This document shows, piece by piece, positions 1-8,477 of a DNA stretch of 39,284 nt; position 1 is the stretch's first letter, and each line of letters starts with the position of its first letter. The DNA lies in NCBI GenBank assembly GCA_002439165.1, contig DJTE01000012.1, forward strand, positions 1 through 39,284, given 5' to 3'. The position numbers were made by a program, and so were the translations under genes. Below the pieces are notes generated by a model that saw only the letters and a program-made list of their open reading frames with translations, ran no database searches and had not been told where the DNA came from. Source of the stretch: Chryseobacterium indologenes (lineage in GTDB: Bacteria; Bacteroidota; Bacteroidia; Flavobacteriales; Weeksellaceae).

Positions 1-23
1 ATTCATCAGGAATATACATCCTC

Positions 24-55
24 CAAATTTAAAAACTTAGCATAGCATCCACAAC
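24..55 (-). promoter_or_regulatory. Promoter of a gene leaving the left edge
   Basis: On the minus strand GTTG (52-55), a 20-base spacer and TAAATTTG (24-31) match the Bacteroidetes -33/-7 pattern. Possible ATG codons follow at 19-17 (reading MYIPDE to the edge) and at 6-4. A GGAGG touches the first ATG, too close to act on it. The downstream gene cannot be identified from the few codons present. Confidence 0.45.
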
Positions 56-133
56 TTTTGTGCCTGATCCGTAAATCATTCCGTTTTATTTTGAAAGGGC
101 AAAGTGAATAAACGCTTTCATCAGATCCCAAAT

Positions 134-164
134 AAAAAAGAGAAGCAATAAAATACTGCTTCTC
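134..164 (-). terminator. Intrinsic terminator of the tRNA-fMet operon
   Basis: On the minus strand a perfect 8-bp stem (GAGAAGCA / TGCTTCTC, 140-147 and 157-164) is followed by a run of six T. It lies 12 bases beyond the last tRNA of the array and would end the whole tRNA transcript. Confidence 0.85.
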
Positions 165-175
165 ACGTGTCTTAG

Positions 176-248
<73 letters not shown>

Positions 249-258
249 GTATATTTTT

Positions 259-281
259 AGAGTGTTACCGACAAACACTGT
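259..281 (-). other. Hairpin in tRNA spacer 1
   Basis: The 38-base spacer between copies 1 and 2 holds AGTGTT (261-266) pairing with AACACT (274-279). Counterparts occur at 372-390, 483-501 and 594-612 in the other three spacers. The stem is kept by a compensatory change in the spacer at 360-397, where AGTGCTT pairs with AAGCACT. This suggests a structured spacer RNA used in processing the tRNA precursor; that role is inferred. Confidence 0.6.
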
Positions 282-286
282 CCTAG

Positions 287-359
<73 letters not shown>

Positions 360-397
360 GTGTATTTTTAGAGTGCTTACCGAAAGCACTGTCCTAG

Positions 398-470
<73 letters not shown>

Positions 471-508
471 GTGTATTTTTAGAGTGTTTACCGAAAACAC
501 TGTCCTAG

Positions 509-581
<73 letters not shown>

Positions 582-619
582 GTGTATTTTTAGAGTGTTT
601 ACCGAAAACACTGTCTTAG

Positions 620-692
<73 letters not shown>

Positions 693-703
693 ATATTGGA
701 TTG

Positions 704-734
704 CAAATGTACGACTTTTTCTTTAAAATCCTAA
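704..734 (-). promoter_or_regulatory. Promoter of the tRNA-fMet array
   Basis: On the minus strand TTAG (731-734), a 19-base spacer and TACATTTG (704-711) fit the Bacteroidetes -33/-7 consensus. Transcription would start a few bases before copy 5. Confidence 0.75.
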
Positions 735-781
735 TTTTTCTTTTAAATAAAGGACTTTTATAAAAACTATTTTATTATTTG

Positions 782-789
782 TATCTTTG
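782..789 (+). promoter_or_regulatory. -7 box of tsaC, abutting the start codon
   Basis: TATCTTTG is a perfect TAnnTTTG box ending only four bases before the ATG at 794. The -33 region is weak (TTTA around 757-760). If used, the transcript would start at or next to the ATG and be essentially leaderless. Confidence 0.6.
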
Positions 790-793
790 TTCT

Positions 794-1405
794 ATGGCAA
801 AAATATTGAAAATTTATCCGGACAACCCACAGGAAAATCTTGTGAATGAGGTTATTAAAACACTCAACAATGGCGGGCTGATCATCTATCCATCTGATAC
901 CGTCTATGCCCTGGGCTGTAATATTTTTGATATTAAAGCTATGGAAAAACTGGCCCAGATGAAAAAAATCAAGCTGGAAAAGGCTAAATTCTCTATTATC
1001 TGTAATGATCTGAGCCACCTTTCAGACTTTACAAGACCCGTAGAAACATCAGTTTTCAGATTTCTGAAAAGCCACCTTCCCGGCCCTTTCACTTTCATCC
1101 TTGAAGCCAATAAGAGCCTTCCGCTGGCCTATAAAAATCATAAAACAATCGGTATCCGTGTACCGGACCACCCGATTCCGCAGCTTATCGTAGAAAAGCT
1201 GGGCCATCCCATTGCCTCTACCTCCATCAAAGATGACGACGAAATCATTGAATACTCCACCGATCCTGAGCTGATTGCTGAAAAATATGATCATCTTGTA
1301 GATATTGTCATTGATTCCGGATACGGAGACAATGTAGCTTCCACTATTGTGGATCTTACCTCCGGAGAACCGGAGATTATCCGTCAGGGGAAAGGAATAG
1401 TTTAG
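794..1405 (+). CDS. tsaC: L-threonylcarbamoyladenylate synthase (TsaC/YrdC family)
   Basis: Makes threonylcarbamoyl-AMP from threonine, bicarbonate and ATP, the first step in t6A modification of ANN-decoding tRNAs in the cytoplasm. The 203-aa product has the YrdC fold along its whole length: the PSDTVYALGC motif near residues 33-42, LPGPFTFIL around 97-105, the GIRVPDHPI segment, ASTSIK, and an ASTIVDL strand near the end. The size matches the short TsaC type; the C-terminal Sua5 domain is absent. I chose the ATG at 794; an in-frame TTG at 779 lies before the -7 box and would be untranscribed. It is the first gene of a plus-strand run. Confidence 0.93.
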   Translation: MAKILKIYPDNPQENLVNEVIKTLNNGGLIIYPSDTVYALGCNIFDIKAMEKLAQMKKIKLEKAKFSIICNDLSHLSDFTRPVETSVFRFLKSHLPGPFTFILEANKSLPLAYKNHKTIGIRVPDHPIPQLIVEKLGHPIASTSIKDDDEIIEYSTDPELIAEKYDHLVDIVIDSGYGDNVASTIVDLTSGEPEIIRQGKGIV

Positions 1406-1436
1406 CTGATGAAGTTTAGGGTTTAGGTTGACGGTT

Positions 1437-2138
1437 ATGGGGCTTAACGGAAAATATTCTGCAGGAATTCTGCTTACTTTTGTACTCCTGGCTGCTGTAA
1501 TGCTTTATATCTTCCCTGTCATTGGTATGATAACAGGAGTAAAGAGCGTAACAGCCAATGTTTTTTTTATCAGCAGAATTGCGATATGGATTGTTCTGGG
1601 AATTGTATTTCTGTATGTACTTTTTATAGAAAAAATGCCCTTTCTGCTTTGGAAAGAAAAACAGTACAGCTTTTCATTGTACGCAAAAGCAGTCATCGGC
1701 CTGTACTTTATCTGTGCTTTTGGCGGTTCTTTTCTGAATGTATTGTTACGGTTTTTAACGGATGAAAAGATCAGCAGTAAGCTGATACAGCTTTCTTCGG
1801 TTTTTAAAGATGATTATCTGTTAATTGTTTTTACCTGTTTTACAGCCGGAGCAGTTGAGGAATTTCTGATGCGTGGCTACATACAGCCCAGAATTGAAAA
1901 GCTTTACAACAGTCCGGCTGCAGGAATTCTGGTTTCCGCCGTTTTATTCGGAATCCTGCACAGCACTTACGGAACAGTAAGCCAGGTTGTCGTACCTTTC
2001 TTTATTGGAGTTGTTTTTGCTGTATTTTATAAAAAATATTCAAACCTTAAAATTCTGATCATCTGTCATTTTATGATTGATTTTATCTCCCTGATGCTTC
2101 TGAATTTTATTGATTTTAAACATATATCTGTATTTTAA
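1437..2138 (+). CDS. CPBP family intramembrane glutamic endopeptidase
   Basis: A 233-aa multi-pass membrane protein of the CPBP (CAAX protease/bacteriocin-processing, Abi) family. Catalytic signatures are visible in hydrophobic context: EEFLMR with Glu141-Glu142 and Arg146, His175 in FGILH, and His211 in CHFMID. Strongly hydrophobic segments lie near residues 10-30, 42-64, 85-105, 127-140, 162-176, 182-198 and 204-224. The ATG at 1437 is preferred to an in-frame TTG three codons upstream. The substrate is unknown: family members process prenylated proteins or bacteriocin-related peptides, but nothing here ties it to a target. Four bases separate its stop from yaaA, so they are probably co-transcribed. 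Confidence 0.88.
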   Translation: MGLNGKYSAGILLTFVLLAAVMLYIFPVIGMITGVKSVTANVFFISRIAIWIVLGIVFLYVLFIEKMPFLLWKEKQYSFSLYAKAVIGLYFICAFGGSFLNVLLRFLTDEKISSKLIQLSSVFKDDYLLIVFTCFTAGAVEEFLMRGYIQPRIEKLYNSPAAGILVSAVLFGILHSTYGTVSQVVVPFFIGVVFAVFYKKYSNLKILIICHFMIDFISLMLLNFIDFKHISVF

Positions 2139-2142
2139 CATT

Positions 2143-2901
2143 ATGAAAATTATAACGTCTCCCGCGAAACTGATGAATGTTGAGAATTCAACGGATCTTC
2201 TGAGATCTACAACGCCGAAATTCATCGAAGACGCTGCATTCATACAATCTTATTTAAAAGAAAAATCCCCGAAATATCTTTCCGAGCTGATGGAAATTTC
2301 GCCTAAGCTGGCTGATGAAAACTGGGAAAGAAATCAGAAATGGAAAGCAAAACCAACAGCTAAAGAATCTGCTCCGGCCATGTTCGCATTTACCGGAGAG
2401 GTATACAGAGGTCTTGATGCTAAAACGCTGGATCAAAAAGCAGTGGATTATCTTCAGAAAAATTACAGAATGCTTTCGGGGCTGTATGGTCTTCTGAAGC
2501 CATCCGATAAAGTCATGCTGTACAGACTGGAAATGGGCCGTCCTTTTGAATTTGACCAATATAAAAACCTATACGAATTCTGGAGGGAAAAGATTACAGA
2601 ACAGCTGAACTCCGAGATGAAAAAAGGGGAAATCCTTCTTCATCTGGCCAGTAATGAATACGGCAAAGTGATCGACAGGAAAAAACTGAACCACACCGTT
2701 ATAGATTTCGATTTTTATGAACTGAAAGACGGAAAACTGAAAACTATCGTTGTTTATACCAAGCATGCCAGAGGACTTGTAGTAAGATTCTGTGCAGAGA
2801 CCAATGCGCAGACCCTTGATGACGTTAAAGCTTTCAACTATGAAGGTTACCTGATCGATGAAGAAAAGTCAACGGATACTAAACTGGTTTTTACAAGATA
2901 A
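2143..2901 (+). CDS. yaaA: Peroxide stress protein YaaA (UPF0246/DUF328)
   Basis: A 252-aa cytoplasmic protein matching YaaA over its full length: the conserved start MKIITSPAKLM, FTGEVYRGLDA, the LSGLYGLLKP segment, and a C-terminal YTKHARGLVVRF block. In E. coli the family lowers free intracellular iron during hydrogen peroxide stress and binds DNA; the biochemistry is not fully settled. The start is the ATG at 2143; 11 more in-frame codons upstream overlap the CPBP gene and are not conserved-looking. The prmC ATG follows its stop after one base, suggesting translational coupling. Confidence 0.93.
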   Translation: MKIITSPAKLMNVENSTDLLRSTTPKFIEDAAFIQSYLKEKSPKYLSELMEISPKLADENWERNQKWKAKPTAKESAPAMFAFTGEVYRGLDAKTLDQKAVDYLQKNYRMLSGLYGLLKPSDKVMLYRLEMGRPFEFDQYKNLYEFWREKITEQLNSEMKKGEILLHLASNEYGKVIDRKKLNHTVIDFDFYELKDGKLKTIVVYTKHARGLVVRFCAETNAQTLDDVKAFNYEGYLIDEEKSTDTKLVFTR

Positions 2902-2902
2902 A

Positions 2903-3745
2903 ATGACCCTGTCAGCATTTAAAAAACATTTCAGCACTGAACTTTCCGGTTGGTATACCGATTCGGAAAGTGCTTTTTTATCCTCCGTTTTTATTCAGAA
3001 AACGGTTGGTTTTGATTCATTTCACCAGAGAAGATTTTCTGATCAGGAACTTCTTACTGCTGATGAGGAACAACTTATGAACGTCATACAGGAATTAAAA
3101 ACCGGGAGACCTTATCAGCAGATCCTGGGTGAAACAGAATTTTACGGAATGACTTTTTTCGTCGACGAAAATGTCCTGATCCCTCGCCCAGAAACAGAAG
3201 AACTGCTTGAAATGGCAGTTCATAAGATCAAGCATTCAGGGTTGGAGAAGGCTAAAATCCTGGATATAGGAACCGGAAGCGGCGTAATTCCATTGGTTTT
3301 GAAAAAGCATTTTCCGGATGCTGAGATCTCTTCAGTTGATTTTTCAGAAAAAGCCCTTCAGACCGCCGGGAGAAATGCAGAATATCACCAGCTGGAAATT
3401 AAGTTCATTCATGCGGATTATCTTAATTTTGAGCTGCCGGAAAGCTATGACATCATCATTTCTAATCCTCCGTATATCGGAATAGAAGAAGAAACTGAAA
3501 TTGTGGATTCCGTGAAGGAATTTGAACCCAAAATGGCCCTCTTCTCCCCTGTTTCCGATGCGCTGGTTTTTTACAGAAAAATTGCTGAGGACTCCAAAAA
3601 ACATTTAAAAGACCGTGGACTTCTGTTTTTAGAAATCAATCAGAAACTCGGTCCTGAAACTTTAGAACTGTATGAATATTTCACAGAAGCCAGGCTTATC
3701 AGAGATCTTTCAGACAATGACCGCTTTATTTTTGGAATAAAATAA
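2903..3745 (+). CDS. prmC: Peptide chain release factor N5-glutamine methyltransferase PrmC
   Basis: Methylates the glutamine of the GGQ motif in release factors RF1 and RF2, using S-adenosylmethionine. In the 280-aa product an N-terminal helical domain (about 1-85) is followed by a class I methyltransferase domain with the SAM-binding DIGTGSG (121-127) and the family's NPPY motif at 188-191, which binds the target glutamine. VLIPRPETEE near 91-100 is the conserved linker signature. The ATG at 2903 was chosen, one base after the yaaA stop; upstream in-frame codons lie inside yaaA. Confidence 0.95.
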   Translation: MTLSAFKKHFSTELSGWYTDSESAFLSSVFIQKTVGFDSFHQRRFSDQELLTADEEQLMNVIQELKTGRPYQQILGETEFYGMTFFVDENVLIPRPETEELLEMAVHKIKHSGLEKAKILDIGTGSGVIPLVLKKHFPDAEISSVDFSEKALQTAGRNAEYHQLEIKFIHADYLNFELPESYDIIISNPPYIGIEEETEIVDSVKEFEPKMALFSPVSDALVFYRKIAEDSKKHLKDRGLLFLEINQKLGPETLELYEYFTEARLIRDLSDNDRFIFGIK

Positions 3746-3757
3746 AAACACTACACC

Positions 3758-4117
3758 ATGAAAATCATTGACCATTCAATCCTTTCTGTAAAAATAGCTG
3801 AAATTATCTCCGATGAAATGATCATCGGTTCGGCTGAAGACGGGCTGGACCTTCTAGGAAATATTTATTATCAGGGTTTTGACAAGGTTATTATGTATGA
3901 AAAGAATATCACCCCTGATTTTTTTGATCTTAAAACCAGGATCGCAGGCGAAATCCTGCAGAAATTCTCCAATTACCGTATGGGACTTGCCATTGTAGGA
4001 GATTTCAGCTCATATGAAAGTAAAAGTATCAGGGATTTTATTTTTGAAAGCAACAAAACCAAACATATCAACTTTGCAGAAACCATTGAGGATGCCCTGA
4101 AAAGGCTATCGGAATAA
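3758..4117 (+). CDS. DUF4180 domain-containing protein
   Basis: A 119-aa soluble protein that matches the DUF4180 family from end to end: the SAEDGLDLLGNIYYQGFD segment near 22-40, the F(D/F)DLKTRIAGEILQKFSNY helix, AIVGDF, and the SKSIRDFIFESN region. No function is established for the family and I assign none. It starts 12 bases after prmC and probably closes the operon. Confidence 0.85.
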   Translation: MKIIDHSILSVKIAEIISDEMIIGSAEDGLDLLGNIYYQGFDKVIMYEKNITPDFFDLKTRIAGEILQKFSNYRMGLAIVGDFSSYESKSIRDFIFESNKTKHINFAETIEDALKRLSE

Positions 4118-4184
4118 CAGAAAATCCTGATCCGGAAAATAATTTGTTCAGCCTTCCGTTATAGGGAAAACTAAACCATCTGTA

Positions 4185-5426
4185 ATGCTGAAAAAAATAA
4201 GTTTATTATCCGGAATCCTTCTCTGTTCCTTTTTCTCCGCACAGGAATTTACCCAATATAAAAATGGTCTCATCTACAGTGAAGAGGCGATGGCCCAGCT
4301 TGGAAAAGTGGTAGATTCTCTTAATTTAAAGTATAAAACTTGTGATCTGAGTAAGGTTTTTTATTCCCAGATGCAAACCAAAGGATATATGATCCATCTG
4401 GATTCAGGAAATGTGGTTCAGGCAAAAAAAGACATTGATCAAAATATTTCCTTTGAAAATTTTATTTCCAGATACCCTAATGCCAAGGTTGAGAAAGACA
4501 TTTTGTTTGTAAAATCAAAGGAGAAAGATTATCGGGAAAAAGATATTATTAACGTAAGAGAAATCAGCTTTGAAGACCGTTACGGGTATGATCTAGAGGA
4601 AAATTATTCAGAGGAAAAGTACAATAAACCCGCCAAGAACACATGGATTTATCAGTATAATAAGAACGAATCTCCTTCAAAAGAATCGATGTTTGCCTTC
4701 TATTTTCCAGAAAATTTTAGAAGTATTCCATTGGATCTGAAATATAATAAACAGATTATTTATTCTGACTGTCTTATTGATACCTCTTCCACTAAATTTA
4801 AGAATACTTTAAAAGAGCCTACCATAGACCTTCCCGCCAATTGGCAGAAGTTAACTAAAAAGAAAAAGGGACAACTCCTCGAAAAAATGAGAGGTCATCA
4901 GGCCTACGGAAGATGCAGCCAGGACAGCAGTCCAAGAGTTCAGGCTATGAATATGGCATTATTATCTGCTGACATAAATAATTGGGAAGTCTTTCTTAAA
5001 TCCCATCTGGATATTATGAATGATAGATTCCAAAGGATGTCTGATGCAAGCTATGCACAACAGGAACGAGAAACTTATATCAGAGAATTAGAAGAATTAA
5101 ATATTAATGTTCCGGACCTTATCTTAGGTACAGCTTTTCGTATTGAAAATCCTGTCAACAATCATTATTCCGGAAGTATAGCCAGATTGGGAAGAGCGGT
5201 TTCCGAGTCTAAAGACAAGGAATTATTCTTATCCAGACTGCTGTCTATGATTGAAGATGATTCATTGGACGATTATAACAGGTCAATAGCCTTCTTTTTC
5301 TATCTTAACTGTAATCACTACACTAAAGATGAAAAAGAGAAGAAAATGAACAGTATTAAATTGAAAGATTCCGTAAAAAAACTTCCGAAATATATTTTCG
5401 ACAAGATCAAACTTGAGGAAATCTAA
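4185..5426 (+). CDS. Secreted protein of unknown function
   Basis: A 413-aa protein with a clear signal peptide (MLKKISLLSGILLCSFFSAQ, cleavage likely after SAQ). I recognise no domain. The mature part is charged and rich in Lys, Glu, Tyr and Asn; the C-terminal third looks helical, with repeated short acidic/basic segments and the phrase LNINVPDLILGTAFRIENP. There is no lipobox, no outer-membrane beta-strand pattern and no T9SS C-terminal domain, so a periplasmic location is the simplest guess. Its stop overlaps the stop of the convergent gene by four bases, and no terminator is visible between them. Confidence 0.75.
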   Translation: MLKKISLLSGILLCSFFSAQEFTQYKNGLIYSEEAMAQLGKVVDSLNLKYKTCDLSKVFYSQMQTKGYMIHLDSGNVVQAKKDIDQNISFENFISRYPNAKVEKDILFVKSKEKDYREKDIINVREISFEDRYGYDLEENYSEEKYNKPAKNTWIYQYNKNESPSKESMFAFYFPENFRSIPLDLKYNKQIIYSDCLIDTSSTKFKNTLKEPTIDLPANWQKLTKKKKGQLLEKMRGHQAYGRCSQDSSPRVQAMNMALLSADINNWEVFLKSHLDIMNDRFQRMSDASYAQQERETYIRELEELNINVPDLILGTAFRIENPVNNHYSGSIARLGRAVSESKDKELFLSRLLSMIEDDSLDDYNRSIAFFFYLNCNHYTKDEKEKKMNSIKLKDSVKKLPKYIFDKIKLEEI

Positions 5427-6409
5427 TACCTTCCGAAAGGTATTTTAACTTTCTTTTCAAAAAAACGCACCGCATCTTCCACTGCTTTATCCACGGTCTG
5501 ATAACTGAGCCCCAGTTCTTCAGCAGATTTGCGGTTGGAATAAAAATTACTGATCCTCAGAGCCTTCATATTGGGTGAGCTGAGGCTGGTCCTGATCTTC
5601 AGTTTCCGGAGGCCGTCTCCCAGATATCCAAGAAGTACCAGTGCTGTGTCGGGAATAGGAATCATCAAAGGATTTCCGTTGGTGAAATTGTTGACTTTCC
5701 TGAAAAAGTCCTTATAGCTCAGATTTTCTCCGGCCAGCAGGTATTTTTCACCGTTCTGCCCGTTTTCAATAGCTTTTATAATTCCGTTGGCGGCATCTTC
5801 AACGTGTACAAAATTCTTACCTCCTTTCGGGTAGAAAACCATTTTTTTGTTCAGGGTCCAGAAAATAATCCTGCCGGAGCTGGGTTTATGGTCATGAGCT
5901 CCGATCATAAAAGTGGGATTCACAATAATCACCTTTGTCGTCCTGTTCTGCTGAAGAAGATAGTCTTCTGTTTCCAGTTTGCTTTTAGCATAGAATGAAT
6001 GGGTAAAGGGATAAAGCTGGGGCGCTTTTTCACTCCCCCAGGCTTCCTTATGGCCATACCCTAAGGTATTGGCTGTACTTACAAACAGGAACTTTCCTAC
6101 ACCGGCTGCATCTGCCTGTGAGAACAGATGAACGGATGCATCGTAATTCACTGTTCTGTAATCGTCATAATGCAGCAGATCCTGGGCAGTTTCTGCGGCG
6201 ATATGAATTACCGTCTCCACATCCTGCAGACACTCCGAAATATCTGAAAACAGATCTCCTTCTATCAGCCTGAGGTTTTCATTTTCTTCGCCCATCCAGC
6301 TGCTTTTCTTGCGCACCAGAGCAGTAACAAAATAACCATATTCTAATAATTTTATAACGGTATTGGTTCCCAGAAGTCCGGAGCCTCCGGTTACAAAAAC
6401 TTTTTTCAT
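5423..6409 (-). CDS. NAD(P)-dependent epimerase/dehydratase (extended SDR)
   Basis: A 328-aa extended short-chain dehydrogenase with the nucleotide-binding TGGSGLLG (7-14), the GD after the third strand (51-52), IHIAA (69-72) and the catalytic YAKSK (Tyr140, Lys144). The domain order resembles dihydroflavonol-4-reductase-like proteins rather than sugar-nucleotide epimerases, so the substrate is open. It overlaps the upstream SDR gene by four bases (ATGA), so the two are translationally coupled and probably act on related metabolites. Confidence 0.88.
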   Translation of the reverse strand: MKKVFVTGGSGLLGTNTVIKLLEYGYFVTALVRKKSSWMGEENENLRLIEGDLFSDISECLQDVETVIHIAAETAQDLLHYDDYRTVNYDASVHLFSQADAAGVGKFLFVSTANTLGYGHKEAWGSEKAPQLYPFTHSFYAKSKLETEDYLLQQNRTTKVIIVNPTFMIGAHDHKPSSGRIIFWTLNKKMVFYPKGGKNFVHVEDAANGIIKAIENGQNGEKYLLAGENLSYKDFFRKVNNFTNGNPLMIPIPDTALVLLGYLGDGLRKLKIRTSLSSPNMKALRISNFYSNRKSAEELGLSYQTVDKAVEDAVRFFEKKVKIPFGRY

Positions 6410-7191
6410 GCTTCAATTTCCTTTTTGATGGCACTGGTCATCAGCGGAAGCTTGATCCAGATCGGAAGGATCTTCATCATCAGCCAGCTCACCGGATTAA
6501 CCATAATAACGGAATCTTTTTTAAAGAGCTGACGGATGCAGTATGCCGCCACTTTATCAGGATCCAGCAACGTAAGCTTTCCTAAAATTCCCTGTTTTTC
6601 TATTCTCCGGCATACATCGGTATTGGTTTTCATTGCTCCGGGATTCACTACGCTTACAAATACGCTGGTGTCTTTCAGTTCTTCATGCAGTCCTCTGGAA
6701 AAGGAATGGATAAAGGTTTTTGAAGCCGGATATACTGTTTTAAAACCAATCGGAGAGAATGCAGCCATACTGGAAACATTTAATATATAAGCTTTGGGCT
6801 GCCTTAAAAGGTTGGGAAGCAGTTGATGGGTAATCAGTGAGGTTGCTGCAACATTCACCTGAAGAATGGTATTGATATAATCAGGAGTGGCATCAACAAA
6901 CTTCTTGGTTCCTCCCAGCCCTGCATTATTGATCAGAATATGGATTTCAAAAGAAGCATTCAGCCAGTCTGTAAGTTTCATGACATTTTCATTCACGGAA
7001 AGATCTACTTCATAATAATGAACTCTGATCCGGTAAATTTCCTCAAGCTCTTCGGAAAGTTCTTTTAACTGTTGTCCCGGTAAACTGACCAGGATAAGAT
7101 TGATCTTATTTTTTGCCAGGTTTTCAGCGAATGACTTTCCCAGTCCCTGGCTTGCTCCTGTAACCACTGCATATGATTCTTTAGTATCCAT
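6406..7191 (-). CDS. Short-chain dehydrogenase/reductase (classical SDR)
   Basis: A 261-aa classical SDR with TGASQGLG (11-18), NNAG (88-91), a serine in NVSS (140-141) and the catalytic YPASK (154-158). The hydrophobic C-terminal segment (WLMMKILPIWIKLPLM) resembles membrane-associated acyl- or ketosteroid-type reductases, but the substrate cannot be read from sequence. It is first in a two-gene unit with the extended SDR and has a perfect -7 box 19 bases upstream. Confidence 0.9.
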   Translation of the reverse strand: MDTKESYAVVTGASQGLGKSFAENLAKNKINLILVSLPGQQLKELSEELEEIYRIRVHYYEVDLSVNENVMKLTDWLNASFEIHILINNAGLGGTKKFVDATPDYINTILQVNVAATSLITHQLLPNLLRQPKAYILNVSSMAAFSPIGFKTVYPASKTFIHSFSRGLHEELKDTSVFVSVVNPGAMKTNTDVCRRIEKQGILGKLTLLDPDKVAAYCIRQLFKKDSVIMVNPVSWLMMKILPIWIKLPLMTSAIKKEIEA

Positions 7192-7209
7192 AACTTAAAT
7201 TTTATGGTA

Positions 7210-7217
7210 CAAAGCTA
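7210..7217 (-). promoter_or_regulatory. -7 box for the SDR pair
   Basis: TAGCTTTG on the minus strand is a perfect TAnnTTTG box. A TTTG lies 16 bases upstream, a little closer than usual. It would give a leader of about 14 bases before the ATG at 7191. Confidence 0.55.
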
Positions 7218-7335
7218 TCTCAGAGCAGGCCCTCAAATGTTCAGGATTATCTGAGTGAACCTATTTTAGAAATCAGATCAACCGAAGTTCAAATAATTAA
7301 AAACCAGACATTTACACAAAAACGAACGTATGACT

Positions 7336-8442
7336 TTATAAATCCGAACCATTTTTATACCCGGAAGGGGTCTGATTGGTCAGCTTTTTAAAAGTGGTAT
7401 TAAAAGAAGTTTTGGAATTGAAACCCGACTCGTAAGCAATACCCAGGATCGATAATTTACTGTCCGGATCTTTTAAAAGTTGTCTGGCATATTCAATACG
7501 GTATTCATTCACATACTGAAAAAAATTCTTTCCGAATCCGGTATTGATCACATAGGATAGCTGATGGGTAGAAACTGAAAGAAGCTCTGAGAGTTTAACC
7601 AGATTCAGCTCACTGTCCAGGTAAGGTTTTTGCCTGTTCATAACGTCTTCAAGCTGTTTTTTGATCCTGATCAGCTCGTCATCGGAAATCAGTTTCCTTT
7701 TAACCTCTTCAGCATCAGAATCGCTGCTGATTGATATAAATTCTTCGCGCTGTTTCTCTTCCACAGGATAAATCTCTTTCTGCTTCAGGGAGTAATAACC
7801 TACAAAATAAATCACCAGCAAAAAGACTCCGTTAATAAAGAAGTTCAGGGAAGTGGAATTATAAGACAGATTATACACCACATAAATAATATTGATCAGG
7901 AAAATAATCAGAATGATGTATTCCAGCCAGTTCAGATTGATTCCTTCTGTATTGGCAGAAAACTGCTGTATTCTTTTCTGATGCTTCCTGATGGTAACGT
8001 AAGACAGCCCGGTGTAAAACAGTGCCTGAAACAGGATCAGCCCGATAAAAACAACCTGAAAAAAAGAGCTGTTGTCAACCCCTAAATGAGGCAACAGAAG
8101 ATTGATCAGGAAAATAACGGGAAGAATGAAGTATTTAAGATCTGTTATTTTAAATTTAAAAGATGGATTGGTGAAAAACAGAACGCTCAGATAGAACATG
8201 ATCGGGGTAAGAAACTGTATAATCTGGACCGAAAATATGGAATGAATTTCCACGGGAGCTCCTTTTACCAGTGTCAAAACCTCATCGAGCCAGAAACTGG
8301 ACCACAGAAAAAGGAATATCCCGAACCAGAAATTGGCTTTCCGGTTAACTTTTAACGGGTTGGAAAGCTTCAGCAGAGACAGCAAAACCAATGAGCCATA
8401 GATTAAGACAACAATAAAACTGTTTAATTCTGATGTGCTCAT
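7336..8442 (-). CDS. Membrane-anchored AraC-family transcriptional regulator (7TM plus HTH)
   Basis: A 368-aa protein in two parts. The first ~220 residues hold seven hydrophobic segments (starting at about 8, 36, 70, 97, 127, 172 and 200). The C-terminal ~110 residues form an AraC-type double helix-turn-helix: LNLVKLSELLSVSTHQLSYV, the EYRIEYARQLL helix, and the ILGIAYESGFNSKTSFNTTF signature. The layout suggests that a membrane sensor module controls a DNA-binding domain kept at the membrane. The ligand and targets are unknown; the divergent-free SDR pair downstream (same strand, own promoter) is a possible but unproven target. Confidence 0.88.
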   Translation of the reverse strand: MSTSELNSFIVVLIYGSLVLLSLLKLSNPLKVNRKANFWFGIFLFLWSSFWLDEVLTLVKGAPVEIHSIFSVQIIQFLTPIMFYLSVLFFTNPSFKFKITDLKYFILPVIFLINLLLPHLGVDNSSFFQVVFIGLILFQALFYTGLSYVTIRKHQKRIQQFSANTEGINLNWLEYIILIIFLINIIYVVYNLSYNSTSLNFFINGVFLLVIYFVGYYSLKQKEIYPVEEKQREEFISISSDSDAEEVKRKLISDDELIRIKKQLEDVMNRQKPYLDSELNLVKLSELLSVSTHQLSYVINTGFGKNFFQYVNEYRIEYARQLLKDPDSKLSILGIAYESGFNSKTSFNTTFKKLTNQTPSGYKNGSDL

Positions 8443-8464
8443 TGGTTTTTGATATTATTTTAAT

Positions 8465-8472
8465 CAAAGATA
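8465..8472 (-). promoter_or_regulatory. -7 box for the membrane AraC regulator
   Basis: TATCTTTG on the minus strand sits in the 35-base gap between the rhomboid stop and the regulator's ATG at 8442. It gives the regulator its own promoter, separate from the parE-parC run. No clear -33 box. Confidence 0.6.
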
Positions 8473-8477
8473 GCTTT

